From the NCBI GenBank assembly GCA_903863255.1, contig CAIPBJ010000093.1, positions 1-60,653 on the forward strand: a stretch of 60,653 bases of DNA, written 5' to 3'. The DNA is from an uncultured Methylophilaceae bacterium. Lineage in GTDB: Bacteria > Pseudomonadota > Gammaproteobacteria > Burkholderiales > Methylophilaceae. The notes beneath the pieces were generated by a model. That model did no database searches, was not told where the DNA came from, and saw nothing but the letters and a program-made list of their open reading frames with translations. Both the position numbers and the translations under genes were made by a program. Positions within the stretch are counted from its first letter, which is position 1, and the number at the start of each line of letters is the position of its first letter. Of the stretch, positions 1-8,982 are shown piece by piece.

Positions 1-36
1 ATACAATAAAATACTATGTATAAAAGGTTAGCCTAT

Positions 37-45
37 TGTGGATAA
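37..45 (-). promoter_or_regulatory. DnaA box (dnaA 3' side)
   Basis: Reads TTATCCACA on the minus strand, an exact match to the strong DnaA-box consensus. It lies just past the dnaA stop, in what should be the dnaA-dnaN intergenic region (dnaN itself is outside the window). With the box at 1653-1661 it suggests origin function on one or both sides of dnaA. Confidence 0.7.
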
Positions 46-131
46 ATTGTTGCCTATTTCATACACTTCAAGTATTCATTCCCTAACTACATTTTTCTAC
101 ACAGCTTTTATACAACATAACTGTGACATTT

Positions 132-1505
132 TTAATCGCGAATAACTTGAATTAAAAACGCTATGTCGCGAGCAGTTGTTGGATCATTTTGTCTCAATGT
201 TTCTATTTCATCACATGCATGCATCACTGTTGTGTGATGCCGACTCCCAAAAGCTTCCCCAATTTCAGGAAAACTATGATTGGTTAATTCCCTTGATAAA
301 GCCATAGCGACTTGACGAGGTCGTGCAAAATTCCTAGTCCTTTTTTTGCTGTACATTTCAGCAACTTTAATTTTGTAATAATCGGCAACAGTTTTCTGTA
401 TGTTCTCGATAGTAATTTGACGACCTCTAACCGCAATAAGGTCTTTCAATGCTTCTTTGGCCAAATGAACATCAATATTTCTTCCTGTAAATCTAGCCAT
501 TGCCATTATTCTATTAAGTGCCCCTTCAAGTTCCCTTACACTAGATCGAACCTGTTTTGCAACGAAAAAGGCAACATCTTCATTTAAACCAATTTTTGCT
601 TCCTCTGCTTTTTTTAAAAGAATCGCAACTCGCATTTCTAGCTCAGGTGGTTCAACTGCAACTGTTAGTCCCCAACTAAACCTTGTTCTCAATCGTTCAT
701 CAACATCAGCAATTTCTTTAGGGTATGTATCACAAGTGATAATAATTTGTTTCTTCTCTTCAATAAGAGAATTGAAAGCATAGAAGAACTCTTCTTGTGT
801 GCGGGTCTTCTTCGCAAAGAACTGAATATCATCGATTAGCAGAAGATCCAAGGAGTGATATTGTTTTTTAAAATCATCGAATGCTTTATGTTCGTAAGCC
901 TTAACAACATCTGAAACATATCTTTCTGCATGCAGATACCTAATCTTTGCATCTGGATTATGTTGTTTCAGGTAATTGCCAATAGCCTGTAACAAATGTG
1001 TTTTACCGAGTCCAACGCCCCCATAAATAAAAAGAGGGTTATAAGCTGTACCAGGATTTTCAGCAACTTGAAGTGCTGCCGCACGTGCTAGCTGGTTGGC
1101 TCTACCAGCAACAAAATTGTCGAAATTAAACGAACTATTCAAACCACTATTGTTCTTTAAATGCGTAGTTTTTCTTTGATCGTTCTTTTTATAAACAACT
1201 TTGCTATCCTTATCGTCAGAATGATCGTCTAAAGAATTATTCTTATCTGAAACATTCTTTACATTAATGTTTTCTAATAAAACTAAATCAATATTAATAG
1301 GCGAAGTTAATATCTCTTCCGCGAATATGTAAATTCTGGGAAGAAATCTATCCTTAACCCATTGTTGAACAAATCGGTTAGGTGCAAATAGCTTTAACGT
1401 GTCTTTATTAATTTCAACTTGAAGAGGTCTTATCCAAGTATTGTACTGCTGAGATGAAAGCTCTTCTTTAAATCGGTCGAGACATAAGGACCAAAAATTT
1501 TCCAT
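132..1505 (-). CDS. dnaA: Chromosomal replication initiator protein DnaA
   Basis: Initiator ATPase that binds DnaA boxes and melts oriC. The 457-residue length is normal. Domain I (about 1-80) starts MENFWSLCLDRFKEEL; a short hydrophilic linker rich in Asp, Asn and Lys (about 85-120) is domain II; the AAA+ domain III carries Walker A GGVGLGKT (162-169) and Walker B LLLIDD (221-226); the C-terminal domain IV has the DnaA signature region ending in RHHTTVMHA. It is divergent from rpmH, and perfect DnaA boxes flank the gene (37-45 and 1653-1661), as expected for autoregulation and origin proximity. Confidence 0.98.
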   Translation of the reverse strand: MENFWSLCLDRFKEELSSQQYNTWIRPLQVEINKDTLKLFAPNRFVQQWVKDRFLPRIYIFAEEILTSPINIDLVLLENINVKNVSDKNNSLDDHSDDKDSKVVYKKNDQRKTTHLKNNSGLNSSFNFDNFVAGRANQLARAAALQVAENPGTAYNPLFIYGGVGLGKTHLLQAIGNYLKQHNPDAKIRYLHAERYVSDVVKAYEHKAFDDFKKQYHSLDLLLIDDIQFFAKKTRTQEEFFYAFNSLIEEKKQIIITCDTYPKEIADVDERLRTRFSWGLTVAVEPPELEMRVAILLKKAEEAKIGLNEDVAFFVAKQVRSSVRELEGALNRIMAMARFTGRNIDVHLAKEALKDLIAVRGRQITIENIQKTVADYYKIKVAEMYSKKRTRNFARPRQVAMALSRELTNHSFPEIGEAFGSRHHTTVMHACDEIETLRQNDPTTARDIAFLIQVIRD

Positions 1506-1652
1506 CTTAATTATGTTACCTTAGCTGATAGATGGTGATTGCTCTTAATCTTTTAATTAAATGAGCACCGACGCTGTATTTTGTGAACAGTCATGGAAAT
1601 AACAAATTTTAAACAGCGAAACTTGAAAACATTTTAACTTGTTTATATAAAC

Positions 1653-1661
1653 TTATCCACA
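1653..1661 (+). promoter_or_regulatory. DnaA box (dnaA 5' side)
   Basis: TTATCCACA, an exact DnaA-box consensus, in the dnaA-rpmH intergenic region and directly beside an AT-rich run. It could act in origin firing or in dnaA autoregulation. Confidence 0.75.
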
Positions 1662-1703
1662 AGCACTTAAATGTTTTTAAAACAAATATATTATAAATAA
1701 TCA

Positions 1704-1733
1704 TTGACATAATCCAATGAAATCGGTTTTAAT
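1704..1733 (+). promoter_or_regulatory. Sigma-70 promoter for rpmH operon
   Basis: TTGACA (1704-1709, perfect -35) and TTTAAT (1728-1733, -10) with an 18-bp spacer, about 50 bp before the rpmH start. Good match for a strong constitutive promoter driving rpmH-rnpA and probably the genes after them. Confidence 0.65.
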
Positions 1734-1786
1734 TACGCCCTTTTCTCTGATTCTTCAGGGAAGCTGTAAGTTATTGGAGAATATAT

Positions 1787-1921
1787 ATGAAACGTACTTA
1801 TCAACCATCAAAGGTTCGTCGCGCACGTACTCACGGTTTTTTGGTTCGCATGAAGACACGTGGTGGACGTGCAGTGATTGCAGCACGTCGTGCTAAGGGT
1901 CGTGCTCGTCTAGCAGTCTAA
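1787..1921 (+). CDS. rpmH: 50S ribosomal protein L34
   Basis: Small, extremely basic ribosomal protein of the large subunit. The 44-residue product starts [18 protein letters not shown] and ends [11 protein letters not shown], the standard L34 sequence and length. The ATG is preceded by a GGAGA ribosome-binding site about 7 bp upstream. It heads the conserved rpmH-rnpA-yidD-yidC-mnmE run, divergent from dnaA, with the rnpA start 14 bp after its stop. Confidence 0.98.
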   Translation: MKRTYQPSKVRRARTHGFLVRMKTRGGRAVIAARRAKGRARLAV

Positions 1922-1935
1922 ACAGGCTTTATAGA

Positions 1936-2322
1936 TTGCCTGAATATGGCTTTGCAAGCCGCCTAAGATTAAAAAAAACGGATGAATTTTCATCCGTTTT
2001 TAATTTCCGCAAGCGTATCTCCGGAAAATATCTTCTTATGTATTATAATTATAACGATTTTAGCTATCCAAGACTTGGATTGATTGTTGCTAAAAAATTG
2101 GTTCACGACTCCGTTAGAAGAAATTACATGAGACGTGTTCTAAGAGAAGTTTTCAGAAAAAATCAACAACAATTGACTAACGTAGATATCATAATTCGTC
2201 CAAAGCAATCGTTCAGTAATGATAACTTTACAGATGTTGAAAGTGATTTCTTAAATTTAATTTCTATTTTAAAAAAGAAAGTAAAAGTACACCTAAACGA
2301 AAATGGATTACAGTCAAGATGA
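1936..2322 (+). CDS. rnpA: Ribonuclease P protein component
   Basis: Protein subunit of RNase P, which removes 5' leaders from pre-tRNAs. The 128-residue product contains the family's RNA-binding region around residues 60-70, with 'VRRNYMRRVLREVFR' matching the conserved RNR-type motif. The reading frame opens at a TTG (1936) 14 bp after rpmH; no in-frame ATG gives a full N-terminus (the ATG at 1946 is out of frame), so TTG is taken as the start. The end overlaps yidD by 4 bp (ATGA). Position between rpmH and yidD is the universal one. Confidence 0.96.
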   Translation: MPEYGFASRLRLKKTDEFSSVFNFRKRISGKYLLMYYNYNDFSYPRLGLIVAKKLVHDSVRRNYMRRVLREVFRKNQQQLTNVDIIIRPKQSFSNDNFTDVESDFLNLISILKKKVKVHLNENGLQSR

Positions 2323-2528
2323 AACATATTTTAATTTTTTTTATTAAAATATATCAGATAACTTTAAGCCCATATTTAGGAAATCAATGTAGATTTTACC
2401 CAACATGTTCAAATTATGCTGTTCAAACAATGTGTAAACATGGGGCAATAAAGGGATCATACTATACGCTAAGGCGGCTTTTAAAATGTCATCAATGGCA
2501 TGATGGTGGCCATGATCCTGTACCATAA
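2319..2528 (+). CDS. yidD: Membrane protein insertion efficiency factor YidD
   Basis: Small membrane-associated protein that helps YidC-dependent membrane protein insertion. The 69-residue product has the family pattern: a hydrophobic amphipathic N-terminus (ILIFFIKIYQITLSPYLG), the cysteine region CRFYPTCSNYA, and a basic C-terminus with LLKCHQWHDGGHDPVP. It overlaps rnpA by 4 bp and lies 22 bp upstream of yidC, which indicates translational coupling. Confidence 0.95.
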   Translation: MKHILIFFIKIYQITLSPYLGNQCRFYPTCSNYAVQTMCKHGAIKGSYYTLRRLLKCHQWHDGGHDPVP

Positions 2529-2550
2529 TTAATTTAAAGATAAGAAGATA

Positions 2551-4194
2551 ATGGACACAAAAAGACTGATTTTATTTGTTATTATGTCGTTTTCAATACT
2601 CCTTTTATGGGATTCCTGGCAACGTCACCAATTATCACAAAATCCTCAAGACAGTACTGTAGTTACTAGACAGGATCAAAGTATTCCAGCTTCATCCTCA
2701 ATAAACCAAAACGCTCAGTCAATACCAAATGCATCCACATTCAGCTTAGATTCTGGGCAACGTATAAATGTTACAACCGATTTGTTCAATGTATCTATCG
2801 ATACCATTGGTGGTGACATACGACATTTGGAACTGCTTAAACATCGAGCTGCTGATTCCAACGATAAGAATTTTGTCCTGATGGATGATACGGCTTTACC
2901 TGCTTTATATGTTGCTCAAACAGGTTTAATAGGAAACGACTTACCTACACATAAATCGAGGTTTAATGCAGACCGTTCCAACTATGAACTGGTAGAGGGA
3001 AAGGAAACGCTTGAGGTAAAGTTATCTTATACAAATCAAGATGTTGATGTAAATAAAATTTACGTTTTTCATCGTTCAAGCTATGTCATCGACGTAAGAT
3101 ATGAAATTCATAATAAATCTTCTAACGTGATAACTCCGTCGGTTTATTATCAGATCGTTCATGATAATCAATCGAATCAAGGTACAAGAATGATGCCAAC
3201 GTTTACCGGCGGTGCCTATTTTACAAACTCTGATAATTACAAGAAGATCAAGTTTGCTGATATGTCTAAGGCCGATTTCACCAAAACATCAACGGATGGT
3301 TGGATTGGTTTGGTTCAGCATTATTTTGTCAGTGCTTGGATTCCCGCTGATAATCTCAAGCGTGAATTCTATACAAAAAAACTTTCTGACTCGATATTCT
3401 CAATTGGATCGGTAAGTGAATTAGGAGCTATTCAACCATCTTCTACATTCAATGTATCGGCTAGGTTATATACAGGACCCCAAACGCAAAGCGAACTTAA
3501 GAAAACGGCAAAAGGGCTAGAATACACAGTAGATTATGGTTGGCTTACTGTTATAGCTACCCCACTCTTCTGGATTCTTTCCGCAATTCATAGCATTGTT
3601 AATAATTGGGGCGTGTCGATTATATTGTTAACATTCTTAATTAAATTACTTTTTTATCCTCTTTCGGCAGCAAGTTATCGTTCCATGGCTCAAATGAGAG
3701 AGGTAGCACCACGTCTTCAAAGCTTAAAGGATAAATTTGGTGACGATAAGCAAAAGTTACAACAGGCTATGATGGAGCTATATAAAACCGAAAAAATAAA
3801 CCCAATGGGCGGATGTCTCCCTATACTTGTTCAAATCCCTGTATTTATCTCTCTTTACTGGATGCTTTTAGGAACTGTCGAAATGCGTCACGCACCGTTC
3901 TTTGGTTGGATTAAGGATCTTTCCGCAATTGATCCATATTATGTTCTACCCATCCTTATGGGTTCTACGATGATAATACAGAGTAAATTGAACCCTAAGC
4001 CTGCAGATCCTGTTCAAGCAAAAGTTATGATGATCATGCCTGTTGTCTTTAGTGTCTTCTTCTTCTTTTTCCCTGCAGGCCTGGTTCTTTACTGGCTGGT
4101 TAATAATATTTTATCCATAGCTCAGCAATGGCGTATAAATAAGGTTATTCACAAGGAAAACTTGGCGAAGAAGAAAGGTAATGTCAGTCGTTAA
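2551..4194 (+). CDS. yidC: Membrane protein insertase YidC
   Basis: Inner-membrane insertase working alone or with SecYEG. The 547-residue length is typical of the Gram-negative form. It has an N-terminal transmembrane segment (about 5-20), a large periplasmic beta-rich domain (about 60-330), and the conserved C-terminal core of five membrane segments (about 340-530), including the basic helix after 'YPLSAASYRSMAQM' and the 'NPMGGCLPILVQIPVFISLYW' type segment. The C-terminus is lysine-rich. It overlaps mnmE by 14 bp. Confidence 0.97.
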   Translation: MDTKRLILFVIMSFSILLLWDSWQRHQLSQNPQDSTVVTRQDQSIPASSSINQNAQSIPNASTFSLDSGQRINVTTDLFNVSIDTIGGDIRHLELLKHRAADSNDKNFVLMDDTALPALYVAQTGLIGNDLPTHKSRFNADRSNYELVEGKETLEVKLSYTNQDVDVNKIYVFHRSSYVIDVRYEIHNKSSNVITPSVYYQIVHDNQSNQGTRMMPTFTGGAYFTNSDNYKKIKFADMSKADFTKTSTDGWIGLVQHYFVSAWIPADNLKREFYTKKLSDSIFSIGSVSELGAIQPSSTFNVSARLYTGPQTQSELKKTAKGLEYTVDYGWLTVIATPLFWILSAIHSIVNNWGVSIILLTFLIKLLFYPLSAASYRSMAQMREVAPRLQSLKDKFGDDKQKLQQAMMELYKTEKINPMGGCLPILVQIPVFISLYWMLLGTVEMRHAPFFGWIKDLSAIDPYYVLPILMGSTMIIQSKLNPKPADPVQAKVMMIMPVVFSVFFFFFPAGLVLYWLVNNILSIAQQWRINKVIHKENLAKKKGNVSR

Positions 4195-5533
4195 TAACGT
4201 TAATGATACGATAGTAGCAATAGCAACGGCTTCTGGATCAGCTGGAATTGGTATAGTTCGTCTATCTGGTCCAAGATGCCTTGAAATTGCCAACAAAATT
4301 ATTGGGTTTTCACCTGCCCCAAGACACGCTACCTTTACTTCCTTTAAGTATCACGATGGATCACTTATTGATGATGGTATAGCAATCTATTACGCAAATC
4401 CTAATTCTTATACCGGTGAAGATGTTTTTGAACTTCAAGCCCATGGCGGTTCAGCCGTACTTCAATTAATAATAGAGACATGTTTGTATTTAGGTGCCCG
4501 ACATGCTGAACCAGGAGAATTTACGAAACGTGCTTTTCTAAATAACAAAATTGATTTAGCTCAAGCCGAAGCAGTTGCAGACGTTATCAGTGCATCTACA
4601 GTTGAAGCAGCACGAAGTGCATCACTTTCTCTTTCTGGAGAGTTTTCAAAGCTGATCCAAAGCCTTTTGGAAAGTCTTGTGAGCTTAAGAATGTATATTG
4701 AAGCCTGTCTTGATTTTCCAGAGGAAGATATAGATTTTATAACTCTGGGAAGTGTTTCTGAAAAGCTAGCCATTTTGAAGTCAAAAGTTGAAAAACTTTT
4801 TTTGCAGGCGCAGCAAGGAAACATCCTTCGTGAAGGTATACACGTAGTTTTGGTGGGTCAGCCAAATGTAGGTAAATCCAGCCTATTAAATTATCTTGCT
4901 GGCGAGGATATAGCGATAGTAACAAACATAGCTGGCACAACTCGTGATTCAATTCGAACCTTGATTCAGTTCAACGGCATTCCTATTCATGTCATTGATA
5001 CAGCCGGTTTAAGAGACACCGATGACCCGGTTGAATTAGAAGGGATTTCTCGAACATGGAAAGCCATACATTCATCTAATATAGCGCTGATAATTTTAGA
5101 CGATTACCTAGGAATTACCGATCAGGAAGAAAAGATTATTGAGTTGTTCCCGTCAACGATAACGAAAGTCTGGGTTCATAATAAGATTGATAAAACAAAC
5201 TCCGTTCCGAAAATCGATATTTCAGGATCTGAAATCCATGTTTATATATCTGCACTCACTGGTGAAGGGATATCGCTACTTAAGGATTACATTTTAAAGG
5301 CATCTGGTTGGCAATCCTATGGCGAAGGCTTATTCATGGCAAGAACGCGCCATATCGACGCTCTTAAGTCAGTATGCAACGCGCTTGCTTCCGCTGAAGA
5401 ACAAATCGGAAGTCCAGAATTGGTTGCTGAAGAACTACGGCAATGCCAATACCATTTAGGAACCATCACCGGTGAATTTACATCTGATGAATTGCTCGGT
5501 GAAATATTCAGCAAGTTTTGCATTGGCAAATAA
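4181..5533 (+). CDS. mnmE: tRNA modification GTPase MnmE
   Basis: Works with MnmG to make the 5-carboxymethylaminomethyl modification on wobble uridine 34 of certain tRNAs. The 450-residue product has the N-terminal folate-binding domain (about 1-120), a helical domain, an inserted G domain with P-loop GQPNVGKSS (226-234), switch sequence AGTTRD, a DTAGL motif and NKID, and the diagnostic C-terminal CIGK (447-450) whose cysteine is needed for the reaction. Its start lies inside the end of yidC. Its partner mnmG is the next plus-strand gene, beyond the cytochrome gene. Confidence 0.97.
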   Translation: MSVVNNVNDTIVAIATASGSAGIGIVRLSGPRCLEIANKIIGFSPAPRHATFTSFKYHDGSLIDDGIAIYYANPNSYTGEDVFELQAHGGSAVLQLIIETCLYLGARHAEPGEFTKRAFLNNKIDLAQAEAVADVISASTVEAARSASLSLSGEFSKLIQSLLESLVSLRMYIEACLDFPEEDIDFITLGSVSEKLAILKSKVEKLFLQAQQGNILREGIHVVLVGQPNVGKSSLLNYLAGEDIAIVTNIAGTTRDSIRTLIQFNGIPIHVIDTAGLRDTDDPVELEGISRTWKAIHSSNIALIILDDYLGITDQEEKIIELFPSTITKVWVHNKIDKTNSVPKIDISGSEIHVYISALTGEGISLLKDYILKASGWQSYGEGLFMARTRHIDALKSVCNALASAEEQIGSPELVAEELRQCQYHLGTITGEFTSDELLGEIFSKFCIGK

Positions 5534-5558
5534 TGCGTATTTTTTATGCAGGTTTATT

Positions 5559-5575
5559 AAAGACCAGTCTTTTTT
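5559..5575 (+). terminator. Probable terminator after mnmE
   Basis: Short hairpin AAAGA-CCAG-TCTTT running into a T tract (5571-5575), 25 bp after the mnmE stop. The stem is weak (5 bp). Confidence 0.4.
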
Positions 5576-5602
5576 AACGCTATAAATTCTCATCACTTAA
5601 AA

Positions 5603-5618
5603 TGTTCCACGTGAAACA
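5603..5618. promoter_or_regulatory. parS: parS site 1 (ParB binding)
   Basis: TGTTCCACGTGAAACA matches the consensus TGTTNCACGTGAAACA exactly. It lies between mnmE and the cytochrome gene, about 4.2 kb before parB. ParB loads here and spreads to form the partition complex. Confidence 0.9.
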
Positions 5619-5658
5619 TTTTACCTACACATCCAACAGTATCATTTCTATTAAAATA

Positions 5659-5707
5659 AATCACCGGCTACCTATGGGCTTTGAAAACCCATAAATGGCC
5701 GGTGATT
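5659..5707 (-). terminator. Hairpin terminator downstream of cytochrome gene
   Basis: Perfect 10-bp stem AATCACCGGC / GCCGGTGATT enclosing an inner TATGGG/CCCATA stem. On the minus strand it is followed by TTTATTTTAA, so it can end the cytochrome transcript whose stop codon is about 70 bp away. The plus-strand side lacks a T run. Confidence 0.65.
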
Positions 5708-5778
5708 GTAAGTAAGGCTTTTCTATTTACTATCTAATTAGGTTCATACTTCTGAAACAGAACCCACGACACTAAAAA

Positions 5779-6204
5779 TTATTTTTTTACAGTAATCAGA
5801 TACGCTATGAAATTAGCCTTTTCTTCAGCTGTACATTCACGTGCAATGATATCGTTACAATGCTTGCTGAAATTTTCCTCAACTTTATCAATATCTGTAA
5901 AACGCTTTGCGTTTACTGAAGGAGCCAATGGGCGAATTGGTTTTCCTGTAACCATATGTTTACCAGTATTAGCTGGATTATCAGTATGGCAAGATGCACA
6001 GGCAACATCTTTGCCGTTGACTTTTATCAGATTATTGAAAAATACTTTACCGTCTGATGGTGATTCACCTGCGTATTTAGGATTGATTGCTTTAGCAATA
6101 CCTTCATATTTTTTTGCAAGCTTTTCAGCGTTAGTTACATCAGCGTGTGCACTTAAAGCACCCAAGCTCAAAATAAGCATAAGACCAATGTTGATTTTTT
6201 TCAT
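5779..6204 (-). CDS. SHP-like monoheme cytochrome c (DUF1924 family)
   Basis: Periplasmic class I cytochrome c. The 141-residue precursor has a signal peptide (MKKINIGLMLILSLGALSAHA, cut after about residue 21) and one haem site CASCH (69-73). The C-terminal part has 'HCNDIIARECTAEEK': in the sphaeroides haem protein (SHP) family the Asn (here N117) is the weak sixth haem ligand that lets oxygen or NO bind, and the two cysteines (C116, C124) can form a disulfide. Family assignment rests on recalled resemblance to DUF1924/SHP proteins. The usual partners, a dihaem cytochrome and a cytochrome b, are not adjacent. RBS AGGAG lies 8 bp upstream. An FNR-type site precedes it. Confidence 0.85.
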   Translation of the reverse strand: MKKINIGLMLILSLGALSAHADVTNAEKLAKKYEGIAKAINPKYAGESPSDGKVFFNNLIKVNGKDVACASCHTDNPANTGKHMVTGKPIRPLAPSVNAKRFTDIDKVEENFSKHCNDIIARECTAEEKANFIAYLITVKK

Positions 6205-6244
6205 ATTTTCGTCTCCTGTGACGGTAGTTAAGTAATTTTAGTAG

Positions 6245-6286
6245 ATTTTATTTTGTATAAATCAGATATGCATTGATTTATGTCAA
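6245..6286 (-). promoter_or_regulatory. FNR/ANR-type site and -10 box before the cytochrome gene
   Basis: At 6273-6286 the minus strand reads TTGAC-ATAA-ATCAA, 9 of 10 matches to the FNR half-sites TTGAT-N4-ATCAA. A -10 box TAAAAT lies at 6245-6250. If transcription starts near 6238, the site is centred at about -41.5, the classical class II FNR position. TTGACA within the site could also serve as a -35, but the spacing to any good -10 is then poor. Confidence 0.6.
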
Positions 6287-6351
6287 GCAGATAATATGCC
6301 AATTTTGTTAATGGAATATTTCAGTTTCATATTGTAACTATTAATTTAAAA

Positions 6352-6367
6352 TGTTTCACGTGAAACA
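6352..6367. promoter_or_regulatory. parS: parS site 2 (ParB binding)
   Basis: TGTTTCACGTGAAACA, a perfect 16-bp palindrome and canonical parS, 70 bp upstream of mnmG. With site 1 it brackets the cytochrome gene, 735 bp from the first. Confidence 0.93.
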
Positions 6368-6438
6368 TGCTTTTATAGCATGACGTAATTCACGTATTGC
6401 AGTAACATACACAACCTTAGTATTTAATCATTAAGCAC

Positions 6439-8337
6439 ATGTATTTCCCAGAAAAATTTGATGTAATCGTTATTGGCGGTGGGCATGCCGGGACAGAAGC
6501 GGCCTTAGCATCCGCTCGCATGAATCAAAAGACGCTATTACTTACTCATAATATTGAAACCCTAGGTCAAATGTCATGTAATCCTTCCATTGGTGGGATT
6601 GGAAAAGGGCATCTTGTAAAAGAAATTGATGCATTAGGCGGCGCAATGGCAGCAGCAACCGACGAAGCAGGCATTCAATTCAGAATCCTCAATTCAAGCA
6701 AGGGGCCAGCGGTAAGAGCGACGCGTGCTCAGGCAGATAGGGTCTTATATAAAGCGGCGATTCGTAAAAAGCTTGAAAATCAAAAGAATTTGTGGCTGTT
6801 TCAACAAGCTGTCGATGATGTCATCATTGAAAATGATTCTGTAGTTGGTGTTAAAACGCAAATAGGCCTGCGTTTTTATTCAAGTTCGGTAGTGCTGACT
6901 GCGGGTACTTTCTTGGGTGGATTAATCCACGTGGGGTTAGAAAATTATGAAGCAGGAAGAGCCGGAGATCCCTCGGCTGTCTCGTTGGCTGCAAGATTAA
7001 GGGAGTTAGGTTTGCCAGTTGGAAGATTGAAGACGGGTACGCCACCTCGCATTGATGGAAGATCTATTGACTATCAATTGATGCTTGAACAGCCAGGAGA
7101 TTTTCCTGCTCCTGTTTTTTCATTCCTGGGTAACGTATCTCAACACCCAAAGCAGCTTCCATGTTGGATTACGCATACTAACGAAAAAACCCACGATATT
7201 ATCAGGAGTGGTTTAAACCGTTCTCCTATGTACACGGGAGTAATTGAAGGCGTGGGGCCGCGTTATTGCCCAAGTGTTGAAGATAAGATTCATCGGTTTG
7301 CCGATAAAGAGTCACACCAAATTTTTTTAGAGCCAGAAGGGTTGGAGACAAACGAAGTATATCCCAATGGTATTTCTACCAGTTTGCCCTTTGATATTCA
7401 GTTAGCTTTAGTTAGAAGCATCAAGGGATTGGAGAACGCCCATATATTACGTCCAGGGTATGCGATTGAATACGATTATTATGATCCGCGTGCATTAAAA
7501 AGTTCGCTTGAAACGAAAGCTGTGAACGGATTATTTTTTGCGGGACAAATTAATGGTACAACCGGTTATGAGGAGGCGGCAGCTCAGGGGCTGCTTGCTG
7601 GAACTAACGCTGCCTTATATGCTCAAGAAAAGGAAAGTTGGTGCCCAACCAGAGATCAATCCTATATAGGGGTTATGGTTGATGACCTTATAACTAGGGG
7701 CGTGACTGAACCCTATCGCATGTTTACAAGCAGAGCTGAATATCGGTTGATGCTAAGGGAAGATAATGCAGACATAAGATTGACAGAAATAGGTCGTAAT
7801 TTAGGGTTGGTGGACGACATACGCTGGGGATTCTTTAGCAAGAAAATTGAAGCTATTACAAGAGAAGAAGGAAGATTGAAATCAACTTGGGTGAGACCGG
7901 ATGGGCTTACTAAAGAGGATTCAACTAGAGTGCTTGGAAAAGAAATCGAACATGAATACTCATTGTTCGAGCTGTTGCGAAGGCCAGAAGTAACTTACGA
8001 AGCGCTTATGTCGCTTCCAGGCTCTGGTCAGGGAGTAAGCGAAGTTGAGGTTCAACAACAAATCGAAATTGCCGCGAAGTATCAGGGCTATATAGATCGT
8101 CAGGCTGAAGAAATCCAAAGGCAGCGTGGCAGCGAAAATATAGTTATGCCTGAGGAAATTGATTATAAAGAAGTGCATGGGCTTTCAATTGAGGCACAGC
8201 AAAAATTGACATCCATTCGACCACAAACTATTGGTCAAGCAAGCAGAATATCAGGAATCACTCCTGCAACAATCGCTTTATTATTAGTGCATCTCAAGCG
8301 AAAAGGTCGAAATAAAAATTCAGAAAAAGTGGCATGA
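6439..8337 (+). CDS. mnmG: tRNA uridine-5-carboxymethylaminomethyl enzyme MnmG
   Basis: FAD- and NADH-dependent partner of MnmE in modifying wobble uridine. At 632 residues it is the normal length. The N-terminal FAD-binding motif is GGGHAG (13-18), followed by '[17 protein letters not shown]'. A second family signature '[17 protein letters not shown]' and '[12 protein letters not shown]' lie in the second half, with a helical C-terminal tRNA/MnmE-binding domain. It overlaps rsmG by 4 bp and starts the conserved mnmG-rsmG-parA-parB cluster. It lies just after parS site 2. Confidence 0.98.
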   Translation: MYFPEKFDVIVIGGGHAGTEAALASARMNQKTLLLTHNIETLGQMSCNPSIGGIGKGHLVKEIDALGGAMAAATDEAGIQFRILNSSKGPAVRATRAQADRVLYKAAIRKKLENQKNLWLFQQAVDDVIIENDSVVGVKTQIGLRFYSSSVVLTAGTFLGGLIHVGLENYEAGRAGDPSAVSLAARLRELGLPVGRLKTGTPPRIDGRSIDYQLMLEQPGDFPAPVFSFLGNVSQHPKQLPCWITHTNEKTHDIIRSGLNRSPMYTGVIEGVGPRYCPSVEDKIHRFADKESHQIFLEPEGLETNEVYPNGISTSLPFDIQLALVRSIKGLENAHILRPGYAIEYDYYDPRALKSSLETKAVNGLFFAGQINGTTGYEEAAAQGLLAGTNAALYAQEKESWCPTRDQSYIGVMVDDLITRGVTEPYRMFTSRAEYRLMLREDNADIRLTEIGRNLGLVDDIRWGFFSKKIEAITREEGRLKSTWVRPDGLTKEDSTRVLGKEIEHEYSLFELLRRPEVTYEALMSLPGSGQGVSEVEVQQQIEIAAKYQGYIDRQAEEIQRQRGSENIVMPEEIDYKEVHGLSIEAQQKLTSIRPQTIGQASRISGITPATIALLLVHLKRKGRNKNSEKVA

Positions 8338-8978
8338 ACGAGGCGCAAAGGTTAGAAAACGGTTTAGATCTAGCAAAGATTGATTTGCCAGAGTTAACTA
8401 AAGTTAAATTATTAAAATATGTGATGCTGATCCAAAAATGGAACAGAGTACATAACCTTACAGCAATTCGTGATCCTGAAGAAATGGTTATTTTACATTT
8501 GCTTGATTCGTTAGTAGTACTGCCTTATCTTAACTTATCGAGCAAATCGTTACTTGATGTAGGGAGCGGTGCTGGACTACCAGGAATAGTTATTGCCTTA
8601 TGCATGCCGAATCTTAAAGTTACAACCATAGATTCAGTCAACAAAAAGGCAAGTTTTATGCGTCAAGTTAAGGCAGAGTTAGCTATTGAAAACCTGAATG
8701 TTATATCAGGTCGGGTAGAAGATTACGAACCGGAAAATAAGTTTGATATTGTAATTTCTCGGGCATTTTCAGAGATAACACAGTTTATGGATCTAACATT
8801 CCATCTTATTGAAAATAAAGGGATGTGGATTGCAATGAAAGGGACTTATCCCGAGAGTGAAATTGAAAATCTAAAGAAAAGATTTCAAATTACGCCGGAG
8901 GTGAAAGAGATAAAAGTTCCCTTTCTTGATGCGAAAAGACATTTAATATTCGTGAAGAACAATTCATTAGAAGTTTAA
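8334..8978 (+). CDS. rsmG: 16S rRNA (guanine527-N7)-methyltransferase RsmG
   Basis: Methylates G527 in the 530 loop of 16S rRNA using S-adenosylmethionine. The 214-residue product has the conserved '[17 protein letters not shown]' region and the SAM-binding motif [12 protein letters not shown] (73-84), followed by the 'FDIVISRAF' motif. It overlaps the mnmG stop by 4 bp and ends 4 bp before parA, so the three genes are likely cotranscribed. Confidence 0.97.
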   Translation: MNEAQRLENGLDLAKIDLPELTKVKLLKYVMLIQKWNRVHNLTAIRDPEEMVILHLLDSLVVLPYLNLSSKSLLDVGSGAGLPGIVIALCMPNLKVTTIDSVNKKASFMRQVKAELAIENLNVISGRVEDYEPENKFDIVISRAFSEITQFMDLTFHLIENKGMWIAMKGTYPESEIENLKKRFQITPEVKEIKVPFLDAKRHLIFVKNNSLEV

Positions 8979-8982
8979 TTAC

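Larger units (their letters stand above)
1506..1786. other. dnaA-rpmH intergenic region, candidate oriC
   Basis: About 280 bp of AT-rich DNA between divergent dnaA and rpmH. It contains one perfect DnaA box (1653-1661) followed immediately by a very AT-rich stretch (about 1665-1702) that could serve as an unwinding element, then the rpmH promoter. Only one clear box is visible, so origin function is inferred from position and AT content, not shown. Confidence 0.45.
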
